Positions 44,248-51,735 of a stretch of DNA of 64,000 nucleotides are shown piece by piece (position 1 is the stretch's first letter; each line of letters starts with the position of its first letter). Under the pieces are notes generated by a model. That model had not been told where the DNA came from and did no database searches. It saw only the letters and a list, made by a program, of their open reading frames with translations. Made by a program: the position numbers and the translations under genes. Source of the DNA: an uncultured Collinsella sp. (GTDB taxonomy: Bacteria > Actinomycetota > Coriobacteriia > Coriobacteriales > Coriobacteriaceae); NCBI GenBank assembly GCA_900544095.1, contig UQTV01000006.1, positions 1 to 64,000 of the forward strand. Reading direction: 5' to 3'.

Positions 44248-44280
44248 GCGGTCGGCGCACTGCGCGCCGACCGCTTTTTT
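44248..44280 (+). terminator. Terminator of gyrBA
   Basis: An 11-bp perfect stem (GCGGTCGGCGC/GCGCCGACCGC) with a 5-nt loop is followed by T6, 41 bases after the gyrA stop. Confidence 0.95.
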
Positions 44281-44297
44281 GACAACCTTGGACCCGC

Positions 44298-44435
44298 GTT
44301 CGCCCCGGCCGCGCGGCGGCATATGAAGTCGATCGCGAGTTCCGCACGAGCCGGAGAGCACTTAATGTGCTCTCCGTACGAGTCAGGACTGTCCGAGCAG
44401 GCGACTTCATATGCCGCCGCGCGGCCGGGGCGAAC
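44298..44435. repeat. 138-bp palindromic element with nested hairpin
   Basis: The arms 44298-44331 and 44402-44435 are a perfect 34-bp inverted repeat (GTTCGCCCCGGCCGCGCGGC at one end). The 70-base centre holds a second perfect hairpin, CGGAGAGCAC/GTGCTCTCCG at 44352-44376. It lies between the gyrA terminator and the tRNA promoter and encodes nothing visible. It could be a small non-autonomous mobile element, a REP-type repeat or a structured RNA. Confidence 0.85.
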
Positions 44436-44462
44436 CCCTCCCAAAGATTTTCAAAAAAGTTG

Positions 44463-44492
44463 TTGACGCGCGCGTAACGACTCGTCTAATAT
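44463..44492 (+). promoter_or_regulatory. Promoter of tRNA-Ile/Ala/Ile
   Basis: TTGACG and TAATAT are 18 bases apart, with the first tRNA 14 bases further on. Confidence 0.8.
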
Positions 44493-44506
44493 ATCCCTTG
44501 CGCGAT

Positions 44507-44583
44507 GGACCTGTAGCTCAGTTGGTTAGAGCGTCCGGCTGATAACCGGGAGGTCACAAGTTCGAATCTTGTCAGGTCCACCA
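44507..44583 (+). tRNA. tRNA-Ile (GAU), copy 1
   Basis: Acceptor GGACCTG/CAGGTCC, anticodon loop CTGATAA (GAT), T-arm with GTTCGAATC, CCA encoded. Identical to the copy at 44731. Confidence 0.97.
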
Positions 44584-44594
44584 CTTTCTTTCGC

Positions 44595-44639
44595 AATAAA
44601 CACCCCAGCGAGAGCCGAGTCGCCGCTGGGGTGTTTATT
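44595..44639. other. Strong hairpin between tRNA-Ile and tRNA-Ala
   Basis: A 16-bp perfect stem (AATAAACACCCCAGCG/CGCTGGGGTGTTTATT) surrounds 13 bases. The T-richness is inside the stem rather than after it. It may act as a partial terminator or a processing signal within the tRNA transcript. Confidence 0.7.
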
Positions 44640-44650
44640 ACTGTCTCCGT

Positions 44651-44726
44651 GGGGGTTTAGCTCAGCTGGGAGAGCGCGGGCTTTGCAAGCCTGAGGTCAG
44701 GGGTTCGATCCCCCTAACCTCCACCA
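44651..44726 (+). tRNA. tRNA-Ala (UGC)
   Basis: Acceptor GGGGGTT/AACCTCC with one G-T pair, anticodon loop TTTGCAA (TGC), T-arm GGGGTTCGATCCCC, discriminator A and encoded CCA. Confidence 0.97.
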
Positions 44727-44730
44727 TGAT

Positions 44731-44807
44731 GGACCTGTAGCTCAGTTGGTTAGAGCGTCCGGCTGATAACCGGGAGGTCACAAGTTCGAATCTTGTCAGG
44801 TCCACCA
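44731..44807 (+). tRNA. tRNA-Ile (GAU), copy 2
   Basis: Same sequence as copy 1, four bases after tRNA-Ala. Ile and Ala tRNAs are usually found in rRNA spacers; here they form a free-standing cluster with Ile duplicated. Confidence 0.97.
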
Positions 44808-44821
44808 TCAAAACTGTGAAG

Positions 44822-44851
44822 AGCCCTGGGGCGTTGCCTCGGGGCTTTTTT
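44822..44851 (+). terminator. Terminator of the tRNA cluster
   Basis: AGCCCTGGGGC, loop GTT and GCCTCGGGGCT are followed by T6, 15 bases after the last CCA. Confidence 0.9.
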
Positions 44852-44965
44852 CTTGTCTGCGATAAATCTCATTTTGGTTTTGTGTGCTGTGCGAAAGATT
44901 GGGTAGTATAGCTATTCAATGCGGCGGGCTGCCGCGTGTTAACCGCTACGTACCGGAGGTGTTCC

Positions 44966-45466
44966 ATGGTTCGTGTCGACATAGAGACCATCGTCATGGC
45001 CGCCGGTCCCGTGCCATCGCTTATCGTGCTTCGCGAGCGCTGCAGCAAATCGGACTCGCCCGCGCCACTTCGTTCTCTTTCCATTCAGACTGGTTCGTTT
45101 GAAGCTGCTGCCATTAGCCGCGGCATCGATAGCGGCCGCGCCGAGCGCCCGATCACCCATGACCTGCTGCTCGATACCGTTGACGCCCTGGGCGCCAAGC
45201 TCGAGCGCATTGAGATCGTTCGCGCCGAGCCGCCGGTGTTCTACGCGACGATCGTCGTACTGGCCGATGGTGACGAGCGCAAGATCGACGCCCGCCCCAG
45301 TGATGCCATTGCCCTTGCCGTGCGCAGCAATGCTCCCATGTTTGTGGAGGACGACATCATGAACCGCCTGGGGACCGTCTCTCCGGTTGCCGAGGAAATC
45401 GATGACGAGCAGGAATTTGAGAAGTTCGACGAGTTCGTCCATACGCTCTCGCCCGATGATTTTTAA
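44966..45466 (+). CDS. Bifunctional nuclease family protein (DUF151)
   Basis: The core matches the DUF151 (bifunctional nuclease) family: AAAISRGIDSGRAERPITHDLLLDTVDALG, then RIEIVRAEPPVFYATIVVL and IDARPSDAIALAVRSNAPMFVEDDI. Homologues are described as nucleases or nucleic-acid-binding proteins, but the role in this group is unclear. The tail is acidic. The ATG at 44966 follows GGAGGTG. It starts a likely operon with the next two small genes. Confidence 0.85.
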   Translation: MVRVDIETIVMAAGPVPSLIVLRERCSKSDSPAPLRSLSIQTGSFEAAAISRGIDSGRAERPITHDLLLDTVDALGAKLERIEIVRAEPPVFYATIVVLADGDERKIDARPSDAIALAVRSNAPMFVEDDIMNRLGTVSPVAEEIDDEQEFEKFDEFVHTLSPDDF

Positions 45467-45856
45467 ATGACGGGTAGCCATGAGACGGAGTGTGCACTGA
45501 TGGAGCGTGGCGTCTCGGCCGAGGCCGCCGCCATTGCCCGCGAGGCCCAGATGCGCTCGGAGGCATCCGAGGCCGCACGCATCGCCTATGTGACGCAGGC
45601 CCGCACGCTTCGCGAACGCCGTGCCTCCTTTATCAAGATGGTTGCCGTCTCCGCCCTTGTCGCGGCAATCTCATCGCGCCTTCGTGGTACAGTTGGTGCG
45701 CTTGGGTTTTCGATTTCGACGGGCTTGGTCATTTGGGGCGTGGTCGATGCCGTGATGCTGACCAACCAGATTAAGGTACTCGATAAGCGCGCCGCCGATA
45801 TGATGCGCGCCCGCGACGCCGCCGCCGAGATCGCTGCCGAGGCACAAGAGATGTAA
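45467..45856 (+). CDS. Hypothetical membrane protein
   Basis: This 129-residue protein starts directly after the DUF151 stop (TAA then ATG). Its first 55 residues are Ala/Glu/Arg-rich and helical, followed by two hydrophobic stretches (near 57-70 and 77-97) and a helical tail (AADMMRARDAAAEIAAEAQE), possibly coiled. I recognise no family. Confidence 0.65.
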   Translation: MTGSHETECALMERGVSAEAAAIAREAQMRSEASEAARIAYVTQARTLRERRASFIKMVAVSALVAAISSRLRGTVGALGFSISTGLVIWGVVDAVMLTNQIKVLDKRAADMMRARDAAAEIAAEAQEM

Positions 45857-45886
45857 CGACGCCGGACTCGATGGGAAGGTCTAAAA

Positions 45887-46336
45887 ATGGCACAGGATAT
45901 GCAGGACGCCGGAAACGTCTCCGCCGAGCTCGACGCCATGGTGTGCGACCTCATCGGGGCATTTTTAGACGACCTGGCCGCTGGTGAGAACCCCGGCGTT
46001 GTCGTTGCGATCGAAGACGCCGCGTCCAACCGCTATCTGGCGGCACTCGACGAGGACGGCGAGGAGGCATGCCTCGAGGCTGCCACCAACTTTATCTCCG
46101 AGCACAAGATGGGCCTTAAGGACGAGGGCCTAGGTCGCATCGCCCGTTACGCCATCGGCTACACCGGTTGTGTCGAAATTGATGGCGGCTACCATGACGC
46201 CCTGCTTGTGAGTTTCTTTGAGACGACGCTCGAGAGCGGCTTTTCGGCATATGTACTGTACGAGGGTGTGGGCGCCGGCGATGGTTTTATGTGGAGCGAC
46301 CCTGAACCTGCAGGCGAGGAAACCCCTCTTATCTAA
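45887..46336 (+). CDS. Hypothetical soluble acidic protein
   Basis: This 149-residue acidic protein has no signal or membrane segment. It has an alpha/beta pattern with hydrophobic strands (GVVVAIEDAASNRYLAAL, DALLVSFFETTLESGFSAYVL). I do not recognise the family. It lies 30 bases after the previous gene and about 120 before typA. AAGG before the start is poorly spaced. Confidence 0.65.
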   Translation: MAQDMQDAGNVSAELDAMVCDLIGAFLDDLAAGENPGVVVAIEDAASNRYLAALDEDGEEACLEAATNFISEHKMGLKDEGLGRIARYAIGYTGCVEIDGGYHDALLVSFFETTLESGFSAYVLYEGVGAGDGFMWSDPEPAGEETPLI

Positions 46337-46453
46337 AATCGCTAAAATAAACGAGTTTTCGGTAAAAGGCTCAAAATTCCCGCCGAGCGTTGTGTTACTG
46401 GGCGGGTCGCATACGCGTGCCGGTTGTATATAGATAGAAGATAGGGGAACTAC

Positions 46454-48292
46454 ATGCGCGTAGACAATCTGAGGAACATCGCCATCATCGCTCACGTCGA
46501 CCACGGCAAGACGACGATGGTCGACAAGCTCCTGCGTGCCACGGACGCCTTCCGTGCCAACCAGCAGGTCGAGGACCGCGTCCTGGATTCTAACGACCAG
46601 GAGCGCGAGCGCGGCATTACGATTCTCGCCAAGAACATCTCTATCGAGTACAAGGACGTTAAGATCAACGTCATCGACACCCCGGGCCACGCTGACTTTG
46701 GCGGCGAGGTCGAGCGCGTGCTGCGTATGGCCGACGGCGCCCTGCTGCTGGTCGATGCCTTTGAGGGCCCCATGCCCCAGACCCGCTTCGTGCTGCGTCA
46801 CGCCATCGACACCGGCCTCAAGATCATGATCGTCATCAACAAGATCGACCGTCCGGGCGCCAACCCCGAGAAGGCCTACAACGACTGCCTGGACCTGATG
46901 GCCGACCTGGGCGCCACCGACGACCAGCTTGAGTTTGCCATGGAGCACGTGGTCTACGCCAGCGCCATGAATGGCTTTGCCCGCCTTGACCCCAACGACG
47001 GCAACATGGACATGTATCCGCTGCTCGATATGATCATCGACGACATGCCCGCGCCCGAGGTTGACGAGAACGCCCCGCTGGCCATGCAGTGTGTGACCAT
47101 CGACCACTCCAACTTCGTTGGCCGCATCGGTATCGGTCGCGTGTACTCCGGCACCATTCACCAGGGCGATCAGATCCTGGTCGTCAAGAACGACGGTTCC
47201 AGCGCTACCGCTACCGTCAAGCAGCTCTTTACTTTCGACTACCTGGGTCGCACCGAGTGCCAGGAAGTCGGCGCCGGTGATATCGCCGCCGTCGTGGGCA
47301 TCGACCGCACCGATATCGGCGATGTCTACACCGATCCCGAGAACCCCGTTGAGCTCGAACCCATCGAGATCGACCCGCCGACCCTGTCCATCGTCTTTGA
47401 GGCTTCGACCTCCCCGCTCGTCGGCCGCGACGGCGACATCGTGGGTGCCCGTCAGCTCAAGGAGCGCCTGTTCAACGAGGCCGAGAACAACGTGACCATG
47501 AAGATCGAGGAGCTCGAGGACAAGAGCGGCGTCGAGGTCTCGGGCCGCGGCATTCTGCACCTGTCCGTCCTGATGGAGTCCATGCGTCGCGAGGGCTTTG
47601 AGTTCCAGGTCGGCCGTCCCCGCGTTCTGTTTAAGAAGGACGAGAACGGCAATAAGATGGAGCCCGTCGAGCAGGCCGTCGTCGAGTGCCCGGACGAGTA
47701 TTCGGGCAAGGTCGTTGAGGTCTTCGGCACCTCCGGCGGCATCATGACGAGCATGGATACCTCGGGTATCGTGACGCACCTCGAGTTTAAGATCCCGACC
47801 CGCGGCATCATGGGTCTTAAGAACCGCATCATGAACGTCACTCACGGCGAGGGCGTGTTCTACCACACCTTCCTGGAGTACGGCCCCTATGCCGGCGAGA
47901 TCGGCAACCGCCAGAACGGCGCCATGATCTCCATGACCACCGAGAAAGCCGTTGCCTACGCTCTGGGCACGCTGCAGGAGCGCGGCCAGCTGTTTGTTGA
48001 GCCGGGTACCGAATGCTACGAGGGCATGATCGTGGGCGAGCGCAGCAAGGCCGGCGACATGGTCGTCAACATCGCCCGTACCAAGAACCTGGGCAACCAG
48101 CGCTCCTCGACCTCCGATATCTCCGTCCAGCTGGTGCCGCCCCGCACCTTCTCGCTGGAGGAGGCGCTGGAGTACATCGCCGACGACGAGCTGGTGGAGA
48201 TCACTCCCAAGAACATCCGCCTGCGCAAGCGTCTGCTCAATGCCACCGACCGCAAGAAGGCCGCCGTCCGCGCCGGTCAGGTCAACAAATAA
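46454..48292 (+). CDS. typA: Ribosome-associated GTPase TypA/BipA
   Basis: This translational GTPase of the EF-G family helps ribosome assembly and stress growth. The G motifs are intact: IIAHVDHGKTTMVD, the switch ERERGITI, DTPGHADFGGEVERV and NKIDRPGA. The C-terminal BipA-specific region contains FKIPTRGIMGLKNRIM and EALEYIADDELVEITP. Length is typical. Its own terminator follows. Confidence 0.97.
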   Translation: MRVDNLRNIAIIAHVDHGKTTMVDKLLRATDAFRANQQVEDRVLDSNDQERERGITILAKNISIEYKDVKINVIDTPGHADFGGEVERVLRMADGALLLVDAFEGPMPQTRFVLRHAIDTGLKIMIVINKIDRPGANPEKAYNDCLDLMADLGATDDQLEFAMEHVVYASAMNGFARLDPNDGNMDMYPLLDMIIDDMPAPEVDENAPLAMQCVTIDHSNFVGRIGIGRVYSGTIHQGDQILVVKNDGSSATATVKQLFTFDYLGRTECQEVGAGDIAAVVGIDRTDIGDVYTDPENPVELEPIEIDPPTLSIVFEASTSPLVGRDGDIVGARQLKERLFNEAENNVTMKIEELEDKSGVEVSGRGILHLSVLMESMRREGFEFQVGRPRVLFKKDENGNKMEPVEQAVVECPDEYSGKVVEVFGTSGGIMTSMDTSGIVTHLEFKIPTRGIMGLKNRIMNVTHGEGVFYHTFLEYGPYAGEIGNRQNGAMISMTTEKAVAYALGTLQERGQLFVEPGTECYEGMIVGERSKAGDMVVNIARTKNLGNQRSSTSDISVQLVPPRTFSLEEALEYIADDELVEITPKNIRLRKRLLNATDRKKAAVRAGQVNK

Positions 48293-48320
48293 GCGCTAAG
48301 CTTTATAGCGACTAACAAGA

Positions 48321-48354
48321 AAGGGCGCCGACCGCAATGGTCGGCGCCCTTTTT
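48321..48354 (+). terminator. Terminator of typA
   Basis: AAGGGCGCCGACC, loop GCAAT and GGTCGGCGCCCTT are followed by further T. It directly abuts a REP-like element. Confidence 0.95.
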
Positions 48355-48417
48355 GGTGCAAGGGGGACAGGTTCGCTTGCACCACCACAAAGGTGCCTGT
48401 CCCCTTTGTGGTGGTTG
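48355..48417. repeat. REP-like element with three nested palindromes
   Basis: Three interleaved inverted repeats occur in 61 bases: GGTGCAAG/CTTGCACC, GGGGACAGG/CCTGTCCCC and a 13-bp ACCACCACAAAGG/CCTTTGTGGTGGT. The GGGGACAGG core resembles repetitive palindromes associated with REP-type transposases in other bacteria. No transposase gene is in the window. Confidence 0.75.
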
Positions 48418-48421
48418 GCAG

Positions 48422-49567
48422 CTAGGCGGTGGGGAGTTCCGGCGTATTAGCCGGCTGTTGCGACTTGAGGTGAGCGTTGCGCCAGATGATCTGGATAACA
48501 TAGCCGAGCGTGAAGACAAAGGCCACGCCGCTGATGAAATCGCCTACGAGGGGGATTGCCGTAAGTGCACCTGCGATCACGCCGCCGGCGGCCGCCATGG
48601 CGTAGCGGTTCTGGCTGTGTCCGACCATGCGCGCGATCGCGCACCCTGCAAAGGCACTCGACACCAGCGCGATGCCAATAACACCGCACATGAGGGCTCC
48701 GGCAAGCGACAGACCAGCGATAGAGATAATTAGCAGTAGGACGGCGGGGACGATAGCAATCGTGCCCAGAAGACCGCTCACCCACAGGGGCATGGGGCGC
48801 TGGTGGAGCATGCCGGCGGCGCTGGCGGTTACGCGCGGAAAGACGAGTTCGAGCAGTAGGGCGACAAAGCAGGCCGAGAGTGCCGCGGCGACGATACCGC
48901 CGATGACATCGTTAACGGTGGAAGTATCCTCGCTCTCGGTGCGGTCGATCTTGAGCGCGCCGACCTCGGCTCCCGCGGCGCGCTCGGGGTCCTCGGAGAC
49001 GTGCGCGTTCACGGTGCCGGTGATGTGGGCGTTCTTGCCCAGGATGAGCTTATCGGCCCAAACCTCGACATCGCCCTCGACGGTGCCATCGATAGTCACC
49101 GTATCGCCCGCAAGCGCTGCCGACTTGGTAGAGCCGCGCAGGGCAACCGTCTCGCCTATCGCATAGAAACAGTTGGTGGTGCTGTCGGAATTGAGCACGA
49201 CATGCTGGCCGGCAACGGTCACGCTGCCATCGATTGCGGTTTTGGAGATATCGATGGTGCGCGCCGCCAGGCGAACGGCTCCGCCTACGGTGCAGTCGCG
49301 AATCGATAGGCTGTTGCCTGCCGCGATAATATCGCGGCCGATGGAGGCATCGTCCAGGTTAAGGCTTTGGCCAGCCCAGTACAGGTCGCCCTCGGCACCA
49401 GACGGATTTGAGTCAGCTTCGGTTGCGAGTACGTTGCCCGCGGTGTCTGTGCCGGCGAACGACGCCGTGGGAAGTACGGTCAGCGCAAGAGCAATCAGTA
49501 CGAATAGGAGGGCGATGCGGGCCTGCGCTTTGTGGCGCTTGGTCGACGGTTCTAGGTTGCAAGGCAT
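48422..49567 (-). CDS. Exported polymer-forming (bactofilin-like) protein with membrane tail
   Basis: After a signal peptide or anchor (about residues 18-38, ending near TASFAGTD) come about 150 residues of regular short beta repeats: IGRDIIAAGNSLSIRDCTVGG, AIDGSVTVAGQHVVL, TIDGTVEGDVEVWADKLIL, the style of polymer-forming/bactofilin beta-helices. Four or so membrane helices follow (from about residue 215 to 370). Bactofilins are normally cytoplasmic, so the exported fold is notable. I prefer the ATG at 49567 (GAAGGA upstream). Function unknown. Confidence 0.7.
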   Translation of the reverse strand: MPCNLEPSTKRHKAQARIALLFVLIALALTVLPTASFAGTDTAGNVLATEADSNPSGAEGDLYWAGQSLNLDDASIGRDIIAAGNSLSIRDCTVGGAVRLAARTIDISKTAIDGSVTVAGQHVVLNSDSTTNCFYAIGETVALRGSTKSAALAGDTVTIDGTVEGDVEVWADKLILGKNAHITGTVNAHVSEDPERAAGAEVGALKIDRTESEDTSTVNDVIGGIVAAALSACFVALLLELVFPRVTASAAGMLHQRPMPLWVSGLLGTIAIVPAVLLLIISIAGLSLAGALMCGVIGIALVSSAFAGCAIARMVGHSQNRYAMAAAGGVIAGALTAIPLVGDFISGVAFVFTLGYVIQIIWRNAHLKSQQPANTPELPTA

Positions 49568-49673
49568 AGTGAATCCTTCGTTAGATACTCGGCATATATC
49601 TAACAGGGTACCCAACGTGCGAGCGCTCTAAAAGAACCTCTCGGTTGCATTTCGAAGGGTCGTGCCGTGCTAT

Positions 49674-50363
49674 CTACTTTTTGCGATGTAAAAAGTGCGC
49701 GATGTCTTCTTCGGTGGGGCTTTTGATGTCAAAGCGCAGCGAGAGCCAGCGCAGACCCATGGTCACGATAACGCATACGACCAGCGCGGCGACATTGCTG
49801 ACCAAGCCACTCATGACGAGGCTTACATAGCTTGCCGATCCGGCGATGGCCGCGATGGCATAAAAGTTGGTGCGTTGGAAAATGCCCGGAACCACGCCCA
49901 TAAAGCCGTCGCGCAGCATGCCGCCGCCCACCGCGGTGAAGAAGCCCATCATGATGCAAACGACGGGTGCAAATCCGTAGACCAGTGCCTTGTCTGCGCC
50001 GGTTGCCGCATAGATGCCGACCGAGATGATGTCGAGCAGGGGGATGAGTTTGTCGGGCTTATCGACGATTGCCGGGAAGATGTAAATGATGGCCGCCGTG
50101 GCGATGGAGAGCGGCAGCGCCATTGGCTGGTTGAGGATGTAGACGTTGCCGACCTGGAGTGTCATGTCGCGCAAAAGACCGCCGCCCAGACCGCAGACTA
50201 CCGCGAGTGCGACCGCGCCCACCAGGTCGAGCTTGTGTTCGCGCGCAACCAGCACACCCGAGATCGATGCGGCGACAACGGCGAACATCTCGAGCCAAAA
50301 TGGGATAGCGACCATGGCATCCGAGGCATGTGAGGTAACGGTTATAGCGGCGACGACGGGCAA
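49674..50363 (-). CDS. UPF0126/TRIC-like membrane protein
   Basis: This six- or seven-helix protein shows the duplicated family motif GGGLLRDM and GGGMLRDGFMG, each after a helix, typical of UPF0126 proteins, which are distantly related to trimeric cation (TRIC) channels. I place the start at TTG 50363, eight bases after AAAGGA. A longer frame to 50558 would translate the palindromic repeat upstream and is unlikely. Substrate unknown; glycine transport has been proposed for some relatives. Confidence 0.82.
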   Translation of the reverse strand: MPVVAAITVTSHASDAMVAIPFWLEMFAVVAASISGVLVAREHKLDLVGAVALAVVCGLGGGLLRDMTLQVGNVYILNQPMALPLSIATAAIIYIFPAIVDKPDKLIPLLDIISVGIYAATGADKALVYGFAPVVCIMMGFFTAVGGGMLRDGFMGVVPGIFQRTNFYAIAAIAGSASYVSLVMSGLVSNVAALVVCVIVTMGLRWLSLRFDIKSPTEEDIAHFLHRKK

Positions 50364-50496
50364 GATGGGGTCCTTTGAGTTACGGGTTTGGACAATGCCC
50401 GTACATAGTACATGTTCGGCGCCGATTGCGACCCTATTGCTCGGCAAACGGTCGGGACTGGGTACGGGCGTGGCATTGCTGGAAGGCCTGGGATCC

Positions 50497-50563
50497 AAAA
50501 CATGTACGTCACCCTCCAAAGATGTCGAAAAATGTCGGTTTTGGAGGGTCACGTACATGTTTT
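50497..50563. repeat. 67-bp palindrome
   Basis: The 24-bp arms (beginning AAAACATGTACGT) match as an inverted repeat with a single mismatch. The 19-base loop contains the near-repeat ATGTCGAAAA/ATGTCGG. There is no T-run, so a terminator is unlikely. Confidence 0.8.
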
Positions 50564-50573
50564 TGAGGGGGGC

Positions 50574-50596
50574 GGGTTCGAATCCCTCCTCCTCCG
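50574..50596 (+). repeat. Inverted copy of tRNA-Ser 3' end
   Basis: These 23 bases are the exact reverse complement of 50663-50685, covering the T-arm, the 3' acceptor strand and the discriminator base of the adjacent tRNA-Ser. The tRNA terminator lies between the two copies. Confidence 0.85.
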
Positions 50597-50621
50597 TATT
50601 TGCCCGTTAGGGACTCAAAAC

Positions 50622-50649
50622 AAAAAAGCCCCCGTTTTCGGGAGCTTTC
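50622..50649 (-). terminator. Terminator of tRNA-Ser (CGA)
   Basis: On the minus strand AAAGCTCCCG, loop AAAA and CGGGGGCTTTTTT. Confidence 0.9.
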
Positions 50650-50659
50650 TCAACCTAAA

Positions 50660-50750
50660 TGGCGGAGGAGGAGGGATTCGAACCCTCGTGACCTTATACA
50701 GGCCAAACGGTTTTCGAGACCGCCGCATTCAACCACTCTGCCACCCCTCC
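50660..50750 (-). tRNA. tRNA-Ser (CGA)
   Basis: Acceptor GGAGGGG pairs with the CTCCTCC strand, anticodon loop CTCGAAA (CGA), a long variable arm (TTGGCCTGTATAAGGTCAC), T-arm GGGTTCGAATCCC, discriminator G and encoded CCA. Confidence 0.95.
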
Positions 50751-50759
50751 GCGTGGGGT

Positions 50760-50790
50760 AAAAACAAAGCAGGCACTAAGGCCTGCTTTG
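50760..50790 (-). terminator. Terminator of tRNA-Ser (GGA)
   Basis: On the minus strand AAAGCAGGC, a short loop and GCCTGCTTTG are followed by T5, between the two tRNA-Ser genes. The second gene therefore probably has its own promoter. Confidence 0.85.
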
Positions 50791-50798
50791 GAATTAAC

Positions 50799-50889
50799 TG
50801 GCGGAGAGTCAGGGATTTGAACCCTGGAGACGCTTTTGACGCCTACACGATTTCCAATCGTGCTCCTTCGGCCACTCGGACAACTCTCC
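50799..50889 (-). tRNA. tRNA-Ser (GGA)
   Basis: Acceptor GGAGAGT/ACTCTCC, anticodon stem CACGA/TCGTG with loop TTGGAAA (GGA), long variable arm, T-arm AGGGTTCAAATCCCT, discriminator G and encoded CCA. Confidence 0.95.
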
Positions 50890-50905
50890 GTTAAATGCGA
50901 AAGTC

Positions 50906-50933
50906 AGTATACACGAGGAACCGCAAAGTGCAA
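50906..50933 (-). promoter_or_regulatory. Promoter of tRNA-Ser (GGA)
   Basis: On the minus strand TTGCAC and TATACT are 16 bases apart, 16 bases upstream of the tRNA. Confidence 0.7.
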
Positions 50934-51393
50934 ACAGAAAAGTTGGCATTTTTTAAAACGCTTGGCCGCGCTTGTCGTTGCAGTGGGGTTTGAGGTGCCA
51001 AAAAACGGCTTCCGACCAGCGTGGTTGATTAACTCAATTGTTCAAAAGGGGTATTCATAAGCGACTTGGCAATGAATTTAAAAATCTTTGGGTGGCGCTG
51101 TGGACCACTGGTATGCATTTTGCGACCACAGCCTTGTGCCCGTTGACCTGTGGCTTGGCTCAGCTTGTCCCCGCGGCGTCGTATCTTGTCCACAAATCCG
51201 TCAAGCACTTGGTCAGCATTTGGTTGGAAGACGCATGAAACGTCGTGCGAGTATGGGCATATGTGGAGGTCATGAGGTTGTAGCTGCATATTCTTGCGGC
51301 CTAGGAGGTTGAAAGATATTATTACCAAGTCTTTTCCTGCTTCAGGCGCACCTTCACGACCTGAAGCCACATTTGCCCAGAGGAGGTGACAAT
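50934..51393. other. Long leader before rpsF
   Basis: About 460 bases without a convincing gene; short open frames here lack ribosome sites and typical codon use. It contains one TTGTCCACA (near 51188), a standard actinobacterial DnaA-box sequence, and a 7-bp hairpin CTTCAGG/CCTGAAG at 51340-51366 directly upstream of the rpsF ribosome site. The hairpin is placed where an S6-S18 feedback element would be, but I do not see the expected CCG bulge clearly. Confidence 0.45.
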
Positions 51394-51687
51394 ATGAAGG
51401 CTTATGAACTGCTGTTCTTTGTTGACCCGTCGCTCGACCCCGAGACTCGTCTCGCTGTTATGAAGCGTATCGATACCACGATCGCTGAGGGCGCTGGCAA
51501 GGTCGACTCCGTTGACGACTGGGGCAAGCGCAAGCTCGCCTACGAGATCAACGACCTCACCGATGGTGACTACACCCTCATCAACTTCCACGCAGATCCT
51601 ACCCAGATCGCCGAGCTTGATCGCATCCTGCGCATCACCGACGCTGTGGTCCGCCACATGATCGTCCGTCGCGACGACCAGGAGTAA
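51394..51687 (+). CDS. rpsF: Ribosomal protein S6
   Basis: This 97-residue protein has the S6 pattern MKAYELLFFVDPSLDPE, WGKRKLAYEINDLTDGDY and a late RILRITDAVVRHMIVR. The ATG at 51394 follows GAGGAGGTG; a start seven codons earlier would include that site. First gene of the rpsF-ssb-rpsR-rplI operon. Confidence 0.97.
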   Translation: MKAYELLFFVDPSLDPETRLAVMKRIDTTIAEGAGKVDSVDDWGKRKLAYEINDLTDGDYTLINFHADPTQIAELDRILRITDAVVRHMIVRRDDQE

Positions 51688-51735
51688 GACTGTCGTTTTG
51701 GACTGGGCTTGTGCCCCAAGAGGAAGTAGTGAGTT

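Larger units (their letters stand above)
50364..50659. other. Intergenic repeats between UPF0126 gene and tRNA-Ser
   Basis: This stretch contains a 67-bp palindrome, an inverted copy of the tRNA-Ser 3' end and the tRNA terminator, each listed separately. GTACATAGTACATGT near 50400 shares its TACATGT core with the palindrome. I see no gene. Confidence 0.6.

Noticed and set aside
44507..44807. Part of an rRNA operon spacer
   Set aside because: Ile/Ala tRNAs often lie between 16S and 23S, but no rRNA sequence flanks them and they have their own promoter and terminator.
51188..51196. Single TTGTCCACA as a second origin or titration site
   Set aside because: One isolated 9-mer is expected by chance at this scale.
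51340..51366. Confident S6-S18 autoregulatory element before rpsF
   Set aside because: Position is right and a hairpin exists, but the diagnostic CCG bulge is not clear, so it is mentioned only as a possibility.
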